From assembly GCF_026626665.1 (NCBI RefSeq), contig NZ_JAPNKE010000002.1:3225204-3289203 (forward strand): DNA of 64,000 nucleotides, read 5' to 3'. Each line of letters begins with the position of its first letter. Positions within the stretch are counted from its first letter, which is position 1. A program made the translations under genes and the position numbers. Under the pieces are notes generated by a model. It saw only the letters and a list, made by a program, of their open reading frames with translations, did not search any database and was not told where the DNA came from. The DNA comes from Nannocystis pusilla. GTDB lineage: Bacteria > Myxococcota_A > Polyangia > Nannocystales > Nannocystaceae. Shown piece after piece: positions 1 through 9,085 of the stretch.

Positions 1-254
1 CCGCGCGCCTGGGCGCCGACGACCTCGACGTGTTCGCGGCCGCACACGTTGCCGACGACCACGAAGTCCGGCTCCCAGTCGAGGTTTTCGGGCCGAAACC
101 CTTCGAAAACGGGGATCTTGGCCGCCTCGAGCTGGGTCGACATCGGCGGGAACAACTGGGTGTCGGAACCGCGGACGTCGTGGCCGGCTTCCTGTAGAAG
201 CCCTGCGAACGCGCCCATACCGGTGCCGCCGATGCCGATGAGGTGGACCTTCAA
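1..254 (-). CDS. mpl: Mur ligase, Mpl-like (5' part only, runs off the window)
   Basis: N-terminal part of a peptidoglycan Mur ligase, read on the minus strand from a TTG at 254. An in-frame TGA lies a few codons upstream, so TTG is the only usable start. The protein opens with KVHLIGIGGTGMGAFAGLL, the Rossmann-like UDP-binding motif of MurC and Mpl, followed by RGSD and then PPMSTQLEAA and FEGFRPENLD. The 'PPMSTQLE' and 'PENLD' signatures fit Mpl (UDP-MurNAc:L-Ala-D-Glu-mDap ligase, murein recycling, cytoplasm) better than MurC. MurC remains possible because the ATP-binding and C-terminal domains lie outside the window. No strong ribosome binding site is visible. Confidence 0.8.
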   Translation of the reverse strand, partial: MKVHLIGIGGTGMGAFAGLLQEAGHDVRGSDTQLFPPMSTQLEAAKIPVFEGFRPENLDWEPDFVVVGNVCGREHVEVVGAQAR

Positions 255-408
255 AGCGGCGGCAAGGATGGACCGCTCCCGCGCGGACGGTCAAGCCGGC
301 CCACGGGTGCGACCGGACACACCCGCGGCGTCACCGTCTCTGGCGCGCCCCGCGAATTGATGCACAAGAAGGTGAGGCGTCGGTCGTCGGCGCTGTTGGT
401 TCGCCGGG

Positions 409-759
409 ATGAGGGCCATGGGAGATCTGACCGTTCGTCACGAGCGCCGTGCCTTCCCGCGCGTGCGTGTCCGCATCGACTCGCTGGTCCACACGCCCGA
501 AGGCCAGGTGCGCGGGCAAACCCTGGACCTCTCGGCCGGCGGCGCCTTCGTCACCACTGCGCGCACCGTCGCCGTCGGCACCACGGTGCGCCTGACCATG
601 CACCGCGGCGACGCCAAGAACCCGCTCGTGCTCGACGCCGAGGTCGTGCGCCTCGGCGGCACCCGCGAGGGTCGCTTCCCCGGGCTCGGCCTGCGCTTCG
701 TCGGCCTCACCGAGCTCGAGGCCACCTTGCTGCAGGCGATGCTCAGCAGCGCCGCCTGA
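409..759 (+). CDS. PilZ-domain protein
   Basis: Small single-domain protein of about 116 residues. The N-terminal RHERRAFPRVRVR box followed by DLSAGGAFV is the standard PilZ signature (RxxxR plus D/NxSxxG), which binds cyclic di-GMP in many family members. The rest fits the PilZ beta-barrel and ends with a short helix. It has no partner domain, so it probably acts as a cyclic di-GMP adaptor or a gliding/pilus regulator in the cytoplasm (inference). Two start codons are possible, ATG at 409 and ATG at 418, and neither has a clearly superior ribosome binding site. The DUF2058 gene follows 17 bases downstream on the same strand. Confidence 0.85.
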   Translation: MRAMGDLTVRHERRAFPRVRVRIDSLVHTPEGQVRGQTLDLSAGGAFVTTARTVAVGTTVRLTMHRGDAKNPLVLDAEVVRLGGTREGRFPGLGLRFVGLTELEATLLQAMLSSAA

Positions 760-776
760 GCTATAGATCGCCGCCC

Positions 777-1314
777 ATGCTCGACCTCAAGGCCAAGCTC
801 GCCGCCGCGGGCCTCGTCACCCCGGAGCAACTCGCCGCCGCCGAGCGCAAGAAGGCCGGCAAGCCGGCCGGCAAACCCGCCGCCAAGCCCGCCCCCGCCG
901 CCCCGGCCAGGCCCAAGTCGGGCCTCGACGTCGCCGCCCTCAAGAAGGCCGGCAAGAGCGAGATCTACGACACCGTCCGCCGCGTCGTCGAGCGCACGCG
1001 CCTCGACCCGGTCGGTGGCCTGCCGAGCGAGCGCGCCGAGGCGTTCCACTTCCCCACCGACAAGGGCTCGCTCGGCCGCCTCACCCTCGAGCCCGAGCTC
1101 ACGCCGAGATCGCCGCGGGCCGGGCCGCCATCGTCGCGTACATGAGCCATCACGGCCTGGCCCACTGCGTCGTCCCGCGCGCCGTCGCCGAGGACCTGGC
1201 CGAGGTCGTGCCGCTGTGGCTCCGCGTCTGCAAGGACCACCCCGCCGCCGGCCAGCTCGCGCCGCCCCCTCCCCCCGCGAGGACCGCGGCGCAAAACCGA
1301 CGCAATCGGGCTAG
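777..1314 (+). CDS. DUF2058 family protein (frame-disrupted)
   Basis: The ATG at 777 opens MLDLKAKLAAAGLVTPEQL, the typical start of DUF2058 (YaiL-like) proteins, then a Lys/Ala/Pro-rich stretch. A conserved part follows (FHFPTDKGSLGRL, then in another frame AEIAAGRAAIVAYMSHHGLA and VPRAVAEDLAE) that matches the usual domain order. The frame changes near 1105, where one added base would join the two halves. It probably changes again in the C-rich run near 1270, because otherwise the reading frame would run into the tRNA gene. The end at 1314 is therefore tentative. Family function is poorly known; E. coli homologues are described as nucleoid- or RNA-associated. Confidence 0.65.
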
Positions 1315-1378
1315 CCAACCCCATCGGCCTGTGTTACACACCGCCTCCCCGGTCGCCCGGGGCACACGTCAGCAACAC

Positions 1379-1453
1379 GGCGATTATAGCTCAGCTGGTT
1401 AGAGCGCTCGGTTGTGGTCCGAGAGGTCATGGGTTCGAATCCCATTAATCGCC
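1379..1453 (+). tRNA. tRNA-His (GTG)
   Basis: A complete cloverleaf. The acceptor stem GCGATTA at 1380-1386 pairs with TAATCGC. The extra G at 1379 faces C at 1453, the G-1:C73 pair that is diagnostic for tRNA-His. The anticodon stem CTCGG/CCGAG carries loop TTGTGGT, giving anticodon GTG. The T arm is ATGGG-TTCGAAT-CCCAT. No CCA end is encoded. A hairpin at 1472-1501 may end the transcript. Confidence 0.97.
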
Positions 1454-1471
1454 CTTCAAAGAGCAAGTTCA

Positions 1472-1501
1472 GCGCCCCGCAGCCTCCGGCTCGTGGGGCG
1501 C
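1472..1501 (+). terminator. hairpin downstream of tRNA-His
   Basis: GCGCCCC at 1472-1478 pairs with GGGGCGC at 1495-1501, with an inner AGCC/GGCT stem. It sits 18 bases after the tRNA. No T-tract follows, so termination activity is inferred from position and stem strength. Confidence 0.4.
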
Positions 1502-1774
1502 CCGAGCTTCGGGCCTCGAGTTCGTCCGCGCCGGGGCGGAGCTCCCTGCGACGCCCGGCGCGCCGACCACCGCGCTGCCGCCTCCGAACGTGGCGCGGTC
1601 CGTCCGCCACTCCCGCCGAGCCCGGCGCCCCCGGCCGGGGCCGGCGTGCGTGCTCGCTCGCCCCCGAGGATCGTCGCGGCGGTCCGTGCGAGCCGTCCGG
1701 CGTGCTACCCTGCACGGGTTCCACGCACGGCAATTCGCCGCGCGTCTCGCCCTCATGACGCCGCACAGAGTCGC
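1502..1774. other. intergenic region without a recognised gene
   Basis: GC-rich stretch between the tRNA hairpin and the membrane protein start. The open frames here are extensions of flanking genes or antisense shadows of the tRNA. I see no convincing gene, promoter or repeat. Confidence 0.5.
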
Positions 1775-2818
1775 GTGACAGGTCGCACGCCAAAGACTCA
1801 CGCCCTCGCTGCGGCTGCAGCCTTCGCCGGCATCCTTCAGCTCGTCGCCACGCTCGAGCTGTCGCTGTCGAGCGACGCCGCGGTCATGCGCGCCGCTCGC
1901 GAGGGCCCGACGATCTACCTGCTCGTCGCCGCCGCGCTGGCGATCGGCGCCGGGGTGGTCGTGTGGCAGCGCCACCGGCCGCTGCTCGTGTGCGTCGCCC
2001 TCGGCCTGCCCGCGGTCGTGGTCGCGGCGCTGCTGGTGCGCCTGCGCGGCTCGCTGCTCGGCCTCGCCTACCACGGCGAGCTGCTGCTGCATCACTTCCT
2101 CGCCATCCTGTGCGCCGCCGCCTGCGTCACGGTGGCGATCGGCTGGGTCGCCGACCCCAAGCTCGGGCGCTCGCGCCTGATCCCCGCGGTCCCGGCGTTC
2201 GTCGGCGCGGCGCTGCTGCTGGCCGAGCACCTGTCGCGCGCCGCCGACGCGCCCATCGGTCTCTTGGGACAGGTCGGAACGGCCAGCCTGCTGCTGTCCG
2301 TCCCGCTCGCGCTCGCGGCCCTGTGGTCGCAGCTCCAGCCGCTCGCGCTGCGCTGGGGCGCGGTCGCCCTGCTGACGCCGCTCGCGGTCCGCTGCGCGCT
2401 CGCGGGCAAGTCTGTCCTTTCGGGCATGCCCCTCGGGACAGAGGGCGCCGCGCCGATCCTCGTCAGCGTCGGCGTGGCCGCCCTGCTCGGCGTGGCGGTG
2501 ATGCGCCCCCGCGCCGAGCGCGGCCTCCACGGCGCCGCGCTCGGCCTGTCGGCGGTCGCCTGCTTCACCCTGCACCGCAGCTACACCCTGCGCTTCGGCG
2601 AGCTCGAGGCCGCCGTCGGTCAGCTGGCGCGCTCGCTCCTCGGCTTCGAGCTGCCCTACCCCGGCTACCTCCCGGGCTGGCGGATCGTCGGCGGCATGCT
2701 GGCGCTGTTCGTCGTATTCGCGCTGACCACCACCTCGCTGCTGTCGCGCCGCGATCACGTGCGCGGCCTCTGCCTCGTGATCCTCCTGTGCGCCGGCCTC
2801 GGCCTGTCGACGCCCTAG
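1775..2818 (+). CDS. polytopic membrane protein, N-terminal part
   Basis: Starts at GTG 1775 (frame open further upstream, but composition there is not protein-like). The 347 residues contain about nine hydrophobic segments, starting near HALAAAAAFAGILQLVATL, and no domain I recognise. It ends at TAG 2816-2818. The next coding block (2822-3355) is in the same frame and starts one codon later. The residues around the stop (LGLSTP-stop-LVLMTGAG) would form one continuous membrane helix if the stop were CAG (Gln). I infer either a nonsense change or sequence error splitting one gene, or two coupled genes. Within it, near 2411, a TCTGTCC...GGGACAGA palindrome lies in the coding sequence. Confidence 0.6.
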   Translation: MTGRTPKTHALAAAAAFAGILQLVATLELSLSSDAAVMRAAREGPTIYLLVAAALAIGAGVVVWQRHRPLLVCVALGLPAVVVAALLVRLRGSLLGLAYHGELLLHHFLAILCAAACVTVAIGWVADPKLGRSRLIPAVPAFVGAALLLAEHLSRAADAPIGLLGQVGTASLLLSVPLALAALWSQLQPLALRWGAVALLTPLAVRCALAGKSVLSGMPLGTEGAAPILVSVGVAALLGVAVMRPRAERGLHGAALGLSAVACFTLHRSYTLRFGELEAAVGQLARSLLGFELPYPGYLPGWRIVGGMLALFVVFALTTTSLLSRRDHVRGLCLVILLCAGLGLSTP

Positions 2819-2821
2819 CTG

Positions 2822-3355
2822 GTGCTGATGACCGGCGCCGGCCTGCTGCTCGCCCTCGACACCGTCGTCGGCGCGCCGGCCCCCGCCCCGCGCACCCAGG
2901 CCCCGGCGGTCCCGCTCGAGGCGATCGTCGCCGAGGCCGCGGCCCTGCTCAAGCTGCCGGCGCCGACGGTGCTCGAGCAGCAGCGCGGGGCCGTGATCGC
3001 CCTGCGCGGCGAGGTCGCGCGCGTCGCCGTCGACCTGCGCGCCCGCCAGGACCGCGGCGCCTGGCACGTCGTCCTGCAAGCGGGCGTGCTCGGCCGCGGC
3101 GCGCCCGACGTCGAGCTCGTCCCGGGCCGCGCGGGCGACGAGCCGCACCCGCTGGTCGCCGGCCACCGCGCCCGCGGCGACGCCCGCCGGCTCGAGCGCC
3201 TGCCCGAGTCGTTCCTCGTGGCCCTCGCGCCGTTCCCCGAGCACCGCACCCGCGTGTGGCCGGGCGGCTGCCAGGTCGAGCTCGGCGGCCGCCTCGAGGC
3301 GCTCGACGCCGCCGCGCTCGCGGCTGTCCTCCGGGGCATGTCCGAAGCGACCTAG
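2822..3355 (+). CDS. C-terminal part of the same membrane protein, or a coupled small protein
   Basis: 177 codons from GTG 2822 (ATG at 2828 also possible), in the same frame as the preceding gene and separated from it only by TAG CTG. The first 20 residues complete a hydrophobic segment. The remainder is a soluble alpha/beta region of unknown function containing EQQRGAVIALRGEVARV. Without the TAG the joined protein would be about 526 residues. The last codons (GMSEAT) are encoded by a copy of the palindrome family that also fills the following junction. Confidence 0.55.
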   Translation: MLMTGAGLLLALDTVVGAPAPAPRTQAPAVPLEAIVAEAAALLKLPAPTVLEQQRGAVIALRGEVARVAVDLRARQDRGAWHVVLQAGVLGRGAPDVELVPGRAGDEPHPLVAGHRARGDARRLERLPESFLVALAPFPEHRTRVWPGGCQVELGGRLEALDAAALAAVLRGMSEAT

Positions 3356-3400
3356 CGCCTCGGACATGTCCTCCCGGACATGTCCCTTCGGACCGCTCAG
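3335..3400. terminator. palindrome cluster at a convergent junction
   Basis: Two exact copies of GGACATGTCC (3362-3371 and 3376-3385), a preceding GCATGTCCGAAGCGACC and a trailing CCTTCGGACC sit between the plus-strand gene ending at 3355 and the minus-strand receptor ending at 3397. The stems and UUCG-type loops are readable from either strand, as expected for a bidirectional terminator (inference). Confidence 0.45.
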
Positions 3401-6400
3401 AACCGCAGCCGGACCTCGAACTGGGCCCCGATCGGCTGCTGAAACTGGGTCTGCACGCCGAAGTTGCCCTGGGCCGGCAGGACCGTGCGCTGGAAGAAGG
3501 CCGTCGGCGCGTTGGCGGTCTGGACCTTGGCGTGCTTGAGGTCGTCGAAGTCGCCGCCGGCGATCGCCCGGCTCTGCGCGAACGAGTAGGTCTCGTCGAC
3601 CCGCAGGACCGCCTTCGAGTTGGTCAGGTTGACCAGGCGCGCCGACACCTCGAGCTCGAGCTCGCCCGGCAGCGGGTAGGCGTAGGAGACGCCGAGGTTG
3701 GCGAAGTAGTTGGGCTCGAGCCGGCCGCCGGCCTCGCGCGGCAGCACGTACACCAGCGACTGCCCCTGGTAGCGGTTGTTGTCGGCGTAGACGCTGATCG
3801 GCGAGCCCGACTGGTAGCGGAGGTTGAGCCCGAGCGTGAGCCGGCCGCCGCGGCGGAGGTCGAAGGTGTAGTAGCCGTCGAGCTTGAGCTGGTGCGGCCG
3901 GTTGTCCCACAGCGGCCCGTAGCTGTTGCGCACCAGCTCCGGGATGTCGTACGTCGTGCTGGCGCCGATGTTGATCGCGCCGGTGTTGCGATCGACGAAC
4001 CCGTCGTAGTTGCCGATCAGCCGGCTGTAGACGTAGCTGCCCTGGAACACCCAGTTCTTGGCGAAGCGCTTGGTGATCTGGAACACCCAGGCGTCGTAGT
4101 TGCGGATCGGGCGCGAGAACAGGCCGCCGATCGAGTTGAACGAGGAGGCCAGGAATTGGCAGCGGCTGAGCTCGCGGATGACGCTCTGCCGCTGCGGGTC
4201 GTCCTCGGCGGTGGCGTCGGCGGTGGCCTGCAGCTCGGCGCAGCGCTCCTCCTGGCGGGCGATGTCGGCCCGCGACACCGACTCGCCCGGGTTGGCCAGC
4301 AGGAAGTTGAGGCCGCCGTTGGGCGACACGTCCTCGATCGCCCGCCCGAGCCCGTCGTGCTGCCAGCGCACCCCGACCAGCAGGTCCTCGACCACCTCGT
4401 GCTCGTAGCCGGCGTTGAAGCGCTGCACGTACATGCCCTTGAGGTCAGGTACGACCGCGCCGAAGGTCAGGCCGCTGGTGTTCGTGTTGCCGTCGGTGCA
4501 GTACTCGGTCGGCGCGCCGCCCTCGAGTCGGTCGTGCGTCACCCCGCCGATCGTCACCGGCGCCTCGCAGTCGGAGTTGCGGTACGAGCGGGTGACGTTG
4601 ACCAGGCCGCCGAAGATCCGGTTGCCGAGGATCGCCGGGATCTGGGCGTAGAACCATCCGTAGCTGACGTACAGCCGGCTCTTGCCCTCGTCGGTCCAGT
4701 CGTAAACCAAGCTCGCGCGCGGGGCGACGTTGTCGGCGATGAGCAGGCCGCGCCGGCCGAACACGTCGCGCAGCTCCTGGATCTCCCAGCGCACGCCGCC
4801 CGAGACGTAGAGGTTCGAGAGGATCGACCACTTGTCCTGGACGAACAGCGCGTAGTTCTGGCTCGACAGCGACGAGGCGTAGGCCGGAACCCGCACCCCC
4901 GCGCCCACCGGCGTGGCGATCGCCCGCAGGTCGTCCTGCTCGTAGCGCACGCGGCCGAACCCGAGCGTCTGCCGCTGATCGGGGTTGTCCGACTGGACCA
5001 GGATCACGCGGTTGTTGTTGACCCGGTTGACGTTGTTGATGTTGTACTCGCCGCTCGCCGGATCGTAGCAGTACTCGCCGCCGCCGACCTGTCCCTGGGG
5101 ACAGTTGGCGTAGAAGTCGGGGTCGTTGCCGCCCGAGTAGGCCGAGCGCTGGCGGATCTGCGAGCCGTCGATCTCGAGCCCGTACTTGAACTGGTGGGCC
5201 CCGGCGCGCTTGCCCGAGAAGAAATGGGTCAGCGCGAGCCCGCCGCCGATCCGGTCCTGCTGCGTGCTCGAGTGCGAGCCGATGCCGCCCGACAGCCACA
5301 CCCGCGTCGGGCACGTCAGGCCCGGCAGGTTCGAGTCGTTGCACGCGTCGCCGACGCCCTGCACCAGCCGCACCGCGTCGTCGCGGTCGAGCAGGTCGTA
5401 CAGGTTGCGGCCCTGGGTGTCGCGCTCCTGCGTCAGCGGGATCTGGCGCATCCGCTCGTGGTCGAGCTTCCACGCCTGCTGGCTGCGCAAGCGCGTGTAG
5501 TAGAGGTAGCCGTCGATCTCGAGCTTGTCGTTCAGCGCCCGCCCCTCGTACTCGAGGCCGACGCCGGTGCCGTTGCCGTAGTCGACGCCGAAGCTGTCGT
5601 TGACCACGCCCGAGGCGACCCGCGAGGCGCCGCCCAGCGTCGCGTTCGGGTTGGTGCCGAACGCGTTGGGCTCGGACCCCGGCGGCTGCCGGAAGCTGCG
5701 CCGGCGGAAGTTCGGCCCGCCGCCGCCCGACAGGCGCAGGCGGTGGCGCGGGCTTATCTGCCAGTCGAGGCTGGCCGTCCAGCCGAGGTCGAAGCGGCCG
5801 GTGCGGAACTTCTGCTCGGCGAACTTGACGGTGTCGATGTAGTTGCCGTTGGCCGCGCAGTCGTTGACGCCGTTGGCGTACGGGCAGGTCTCGTAGCCGC
5901 CCGAGAGGTCCTTGTCGCGCCGGCGGAAGAACGACTGCACCAGCGAGTTGTTGCTGCCGCTCGGGGCCACGCCGACGGCGAAGAACAGCTTGTCGCGCAC
6001 GATCGGGCCGGACAGCGTGACCACGCCCTGCATCTCGTAGTTGTAGATCTCGGCCACGCGCAGCGACTCGTCGGTGGCGTCGATGAAGCGCGGCTGGGCG
6101 ATCCGCGGCGTGAAGCGGAACAGCGCCACGCCGCGCAGCTTGTTGGTGCCGCCGATCCGGCGCGCGCGCACCAGGCCGCCGCTGGCCCCGCCGTTCTCCG
6201 CGTCGAACACCCCCTCGACCACCTCGACCTCGTCGACGAACTCCTGGACGATGCTGGCGCCCACGGTGCCGAACGCCGGGCTGGTCGAGTTCTGGCTGTC
6301 GACGACGTACTTGCTCTCGGCACTGGTGGCGCTGGCGATCCGGATCCCGCCGGCGTCCTTGCCAGCGAGCGGGGCGATGTCGACGACGGCCGTGTAGTCG

Positions 6401-6882
6401 CGGCTGGTGCCGCCGATCGGGATCTTGCGCATCCGCTCGACGTCGACCTTGGTGACGCTGGCGCCGTCGGTCCGGATCGGCGCCGCGTCGACGACGATCG
6501 TCTCGACCCACCGCTGATCGGGCGCGAGCTGAAAGTCGATCCGCACCTTCGCCCCCGGGATGAGCTCGACGATCCGGTTGAGGTCGTTCTCGCGGTACAG
6601 CACCTGCACCGTGTAGATGCCGGGCGGCAGGTCGCGGAAGGCGTAGATGCCGTCGGCGTTGGTCTGGGTCTGGCGCGTCCCCTGCAGGCAGTTGCACTGC
6701 GCGATCACGAGGACGCCCGCGAGCGGCTCGCCGGTCTGCTTGTCCTTCACCGCCCCGTTCAGGCCCGCGTTCTCGAGCGCCCGGGCCGTCTGCGGGGCGG
6801 CGAAGGCCAGCACCGGCGCGCCGACGAGCACCGCCGTCGCCAGCGCGGCGCAGCGAGGTCGATGACGGACGCGGATCGGCAT
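3397..6882 (-). CDS. TonB-dependent receptor with N-terminal carboxypeptidase-regulatory-like domain
   Basis: 1161 residues from ATG 6882, intact. Residues 1-30 form a Sec signal peptide (cut near LAFAAP). Residues about 38-115 form a carboxypeptidase regulatory-like beta-sandwich (GAVKDKQTGEPLAGVLV, NADGIYAFRDLPPGIYTVQV). Then comes a plug region (DVERMRKIPIGGTSRDY, VEVVEGVFDAENGGASGG) and a long barrel ending in an aromatic residue (EVRLRF), as needed for outer-membrane insertion. The architecture resembles OAR/SusC-like receptors that take up oligomeric nutrients or siderophores through TonB. The substrate cannot be told from sequence. No TonB/ExbBD genes are nearby. The nearest upstream neighbour is an acyl-CoA dehydrogenase gene. 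Confidence 0.9.
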   Translation of the reverse strand: MPIRVRHRPRCAALATAVLVGAPVLAFAAPQTARALENAGLNGAVKDKQTGEPLAGVLVIAQCNCLQGTRQTQTNADGIYAFRDLPPGIYTVQVLYRENDLNRIVELIPGAKVRIDFQLAPDQRWVETIVVDAAPIRTDGASVTKVDVERMRKIPIGGTSRDYTAVVDIAPLAGKDAGGIRIASATSAESKYVVDSQNSTSPAFGTVGASIVQEFVDEVEVVEGVFDAENGGASGGLVRARRIGGTNKLRGVALFRFTPRIAQPRFIDATDESLRVAEIYNYEMQGVVTLSGPIVRDKLFFAVGVAPSGSNNSLVQSFFRRRDKDLSGGYETCPYANGVNDCAANGNYIDTVKFAEQKFRTGRFDLGWTASLDWQISPRHRLRLSGGGGPNFRRRSFRQPPGSEPNAFGTNPNATLGGASRVASGVVNDSFGVDYGNGTGVGLEYEGRALNDKLEIDGYLYYTRLRSQQAWKLDHERMRQIPLTQERDTQGRNLYDLLDRDDAVRLVQGVGDACNDSNLPGLTCPTRVWLSGGIGSHSSTQQDRIGGGLALTHFFSGKRAGAHQFKYGLEIDGSQIRQRSAYSGGNDPDFYANCPQGQVGGGEYCYDPASGEYNINNVNRVNNNRVILVQSDNPDQRQTLGFGRVRYEQDDLRAIATPVGAGVRVPAYASSLSSQNYALFVQDKWSILSNLYVSGGVRWEIQELRDVFGRRGLLIADNVAPRASLVYDWTDEGKSRLYVSYGWFYAQIPAILGNRIFGGLVNVTRSYRNSDCEAPVTIGGVTHDRLEGGAPTEYCTDGNTNTSGLTFGAVVPDLKGMYVQRFNAGYEHEVVEDLLVGVRWQHDGLGRAIEDVSPNGGLNFLLANPGESVSRADIARQEERCAELQATADATAEDDPQRQSVIRELSRCQFLASSFNSIGGLFSRPIRNYDAWVFQITKRFAKNWVFQGSYVYSRLIGNYDGFVDRNTGAINIGASTTYDIPELVRNSYGPLWDNRPHQLKLDGYYTFDLRRGGRLTLGLNLRYQSGSPISVYADNNRYQGQSLVYVLPREAGGRLEPNYFANLGVSYAYPLPGELELEVSARLVNLTNSKAVLRVDETYSFAQSRAIAGGDFDDLKHAKVQTANAPTAFFQRTVLPAQGNFGVQTQFQQPIGAQFEVRLRF

Positions 6883-7027
6883 GGTCGTCTCGATCGTAGG
6901 CGAAGTCGCGGCCGGGCGGTTCGCTCCGCGATCGGACCGCGCTGCAGCGAACAGGACGCCCCTCCGCAGACGCCCCCACCCGGGCCGGTGGTTTCGACCG
7001 CGCGACGTGAGGAAGCGAGCCGCCGCG

Positions 7028-7253
7028 ACGCCCCGCCGACCTGCCCCGAAGACCAGGCGCGCATGGTGAGCCGGCGCCCCGCCGACCTGCCTCGAAGACC
7101 AGCAGGGCGCCGCGCAGCGAGCCGGTGCGCGGCCCCGCCGAACTGCTCCCGGAGCTCAGGGCCGCCCGCGCAGTTTTCTCGCAGCCGAGCGACCCCGCCC
7201 TGAGAACGTGTCCCGAAGACCAGCCTTCGTCGACCTGGCCCGAAAGCCAGGTC
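7028..7253. repeat. short palindromic repeats in the 385-bp gap 6883-7267
   Basis: The gap holds no gene. It contains two copies of CCGACCTGCC(C/T)CGAAGACCAG (near 7037 and 7083), a GTGTCCCGAAGACCAG (7209) and a perfect 8-bp hairpin GACCTGGC-CCGAAA-GCCAGGTC at 7232-7253. The hairpin lies just past the 3' end of the acyl-CoA dehydrogenase and could terminate it. All belong to the window-wide palindrome family. Confidence 0.55.
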
Positions 7254-7267
7254 ACCGCATCGCCGGC

Positions 7268-8904
<1,637 letters not shown>

Positions 8905-9085
8905 GCGCGATCCGTAGCACGATTCGCCGCCCGTTCGTCGCGGCCCCGATCGGCCGCCGCTCGGCACGGTTTCCACTCGCCGGCGCAGGCTGCATGCGGC
9001 GACCCCCGACGCGTCCGACGTCGCGTCCTCGCCGCCCCGCGCGCTGCGACGCCGGCTCCAGGCGGCCGCTCGAGCGGGCGCGAGC

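Noticed and set aside
1311..1793. Minus-strand reading frame with MGFEPMTSRTTTERSNQLSYN
   Set aside because: It is the antisense of the tRNA-His gene, a well-known false protein.
1963..7203. Very long plus-strand open frame across the receptor gene
   Set aside because: It is rich in Arg/Pro/Val repeats typical of antisense frames in high-GC DNA; the minus-strand TonB receptor has signal, domains and barrel.
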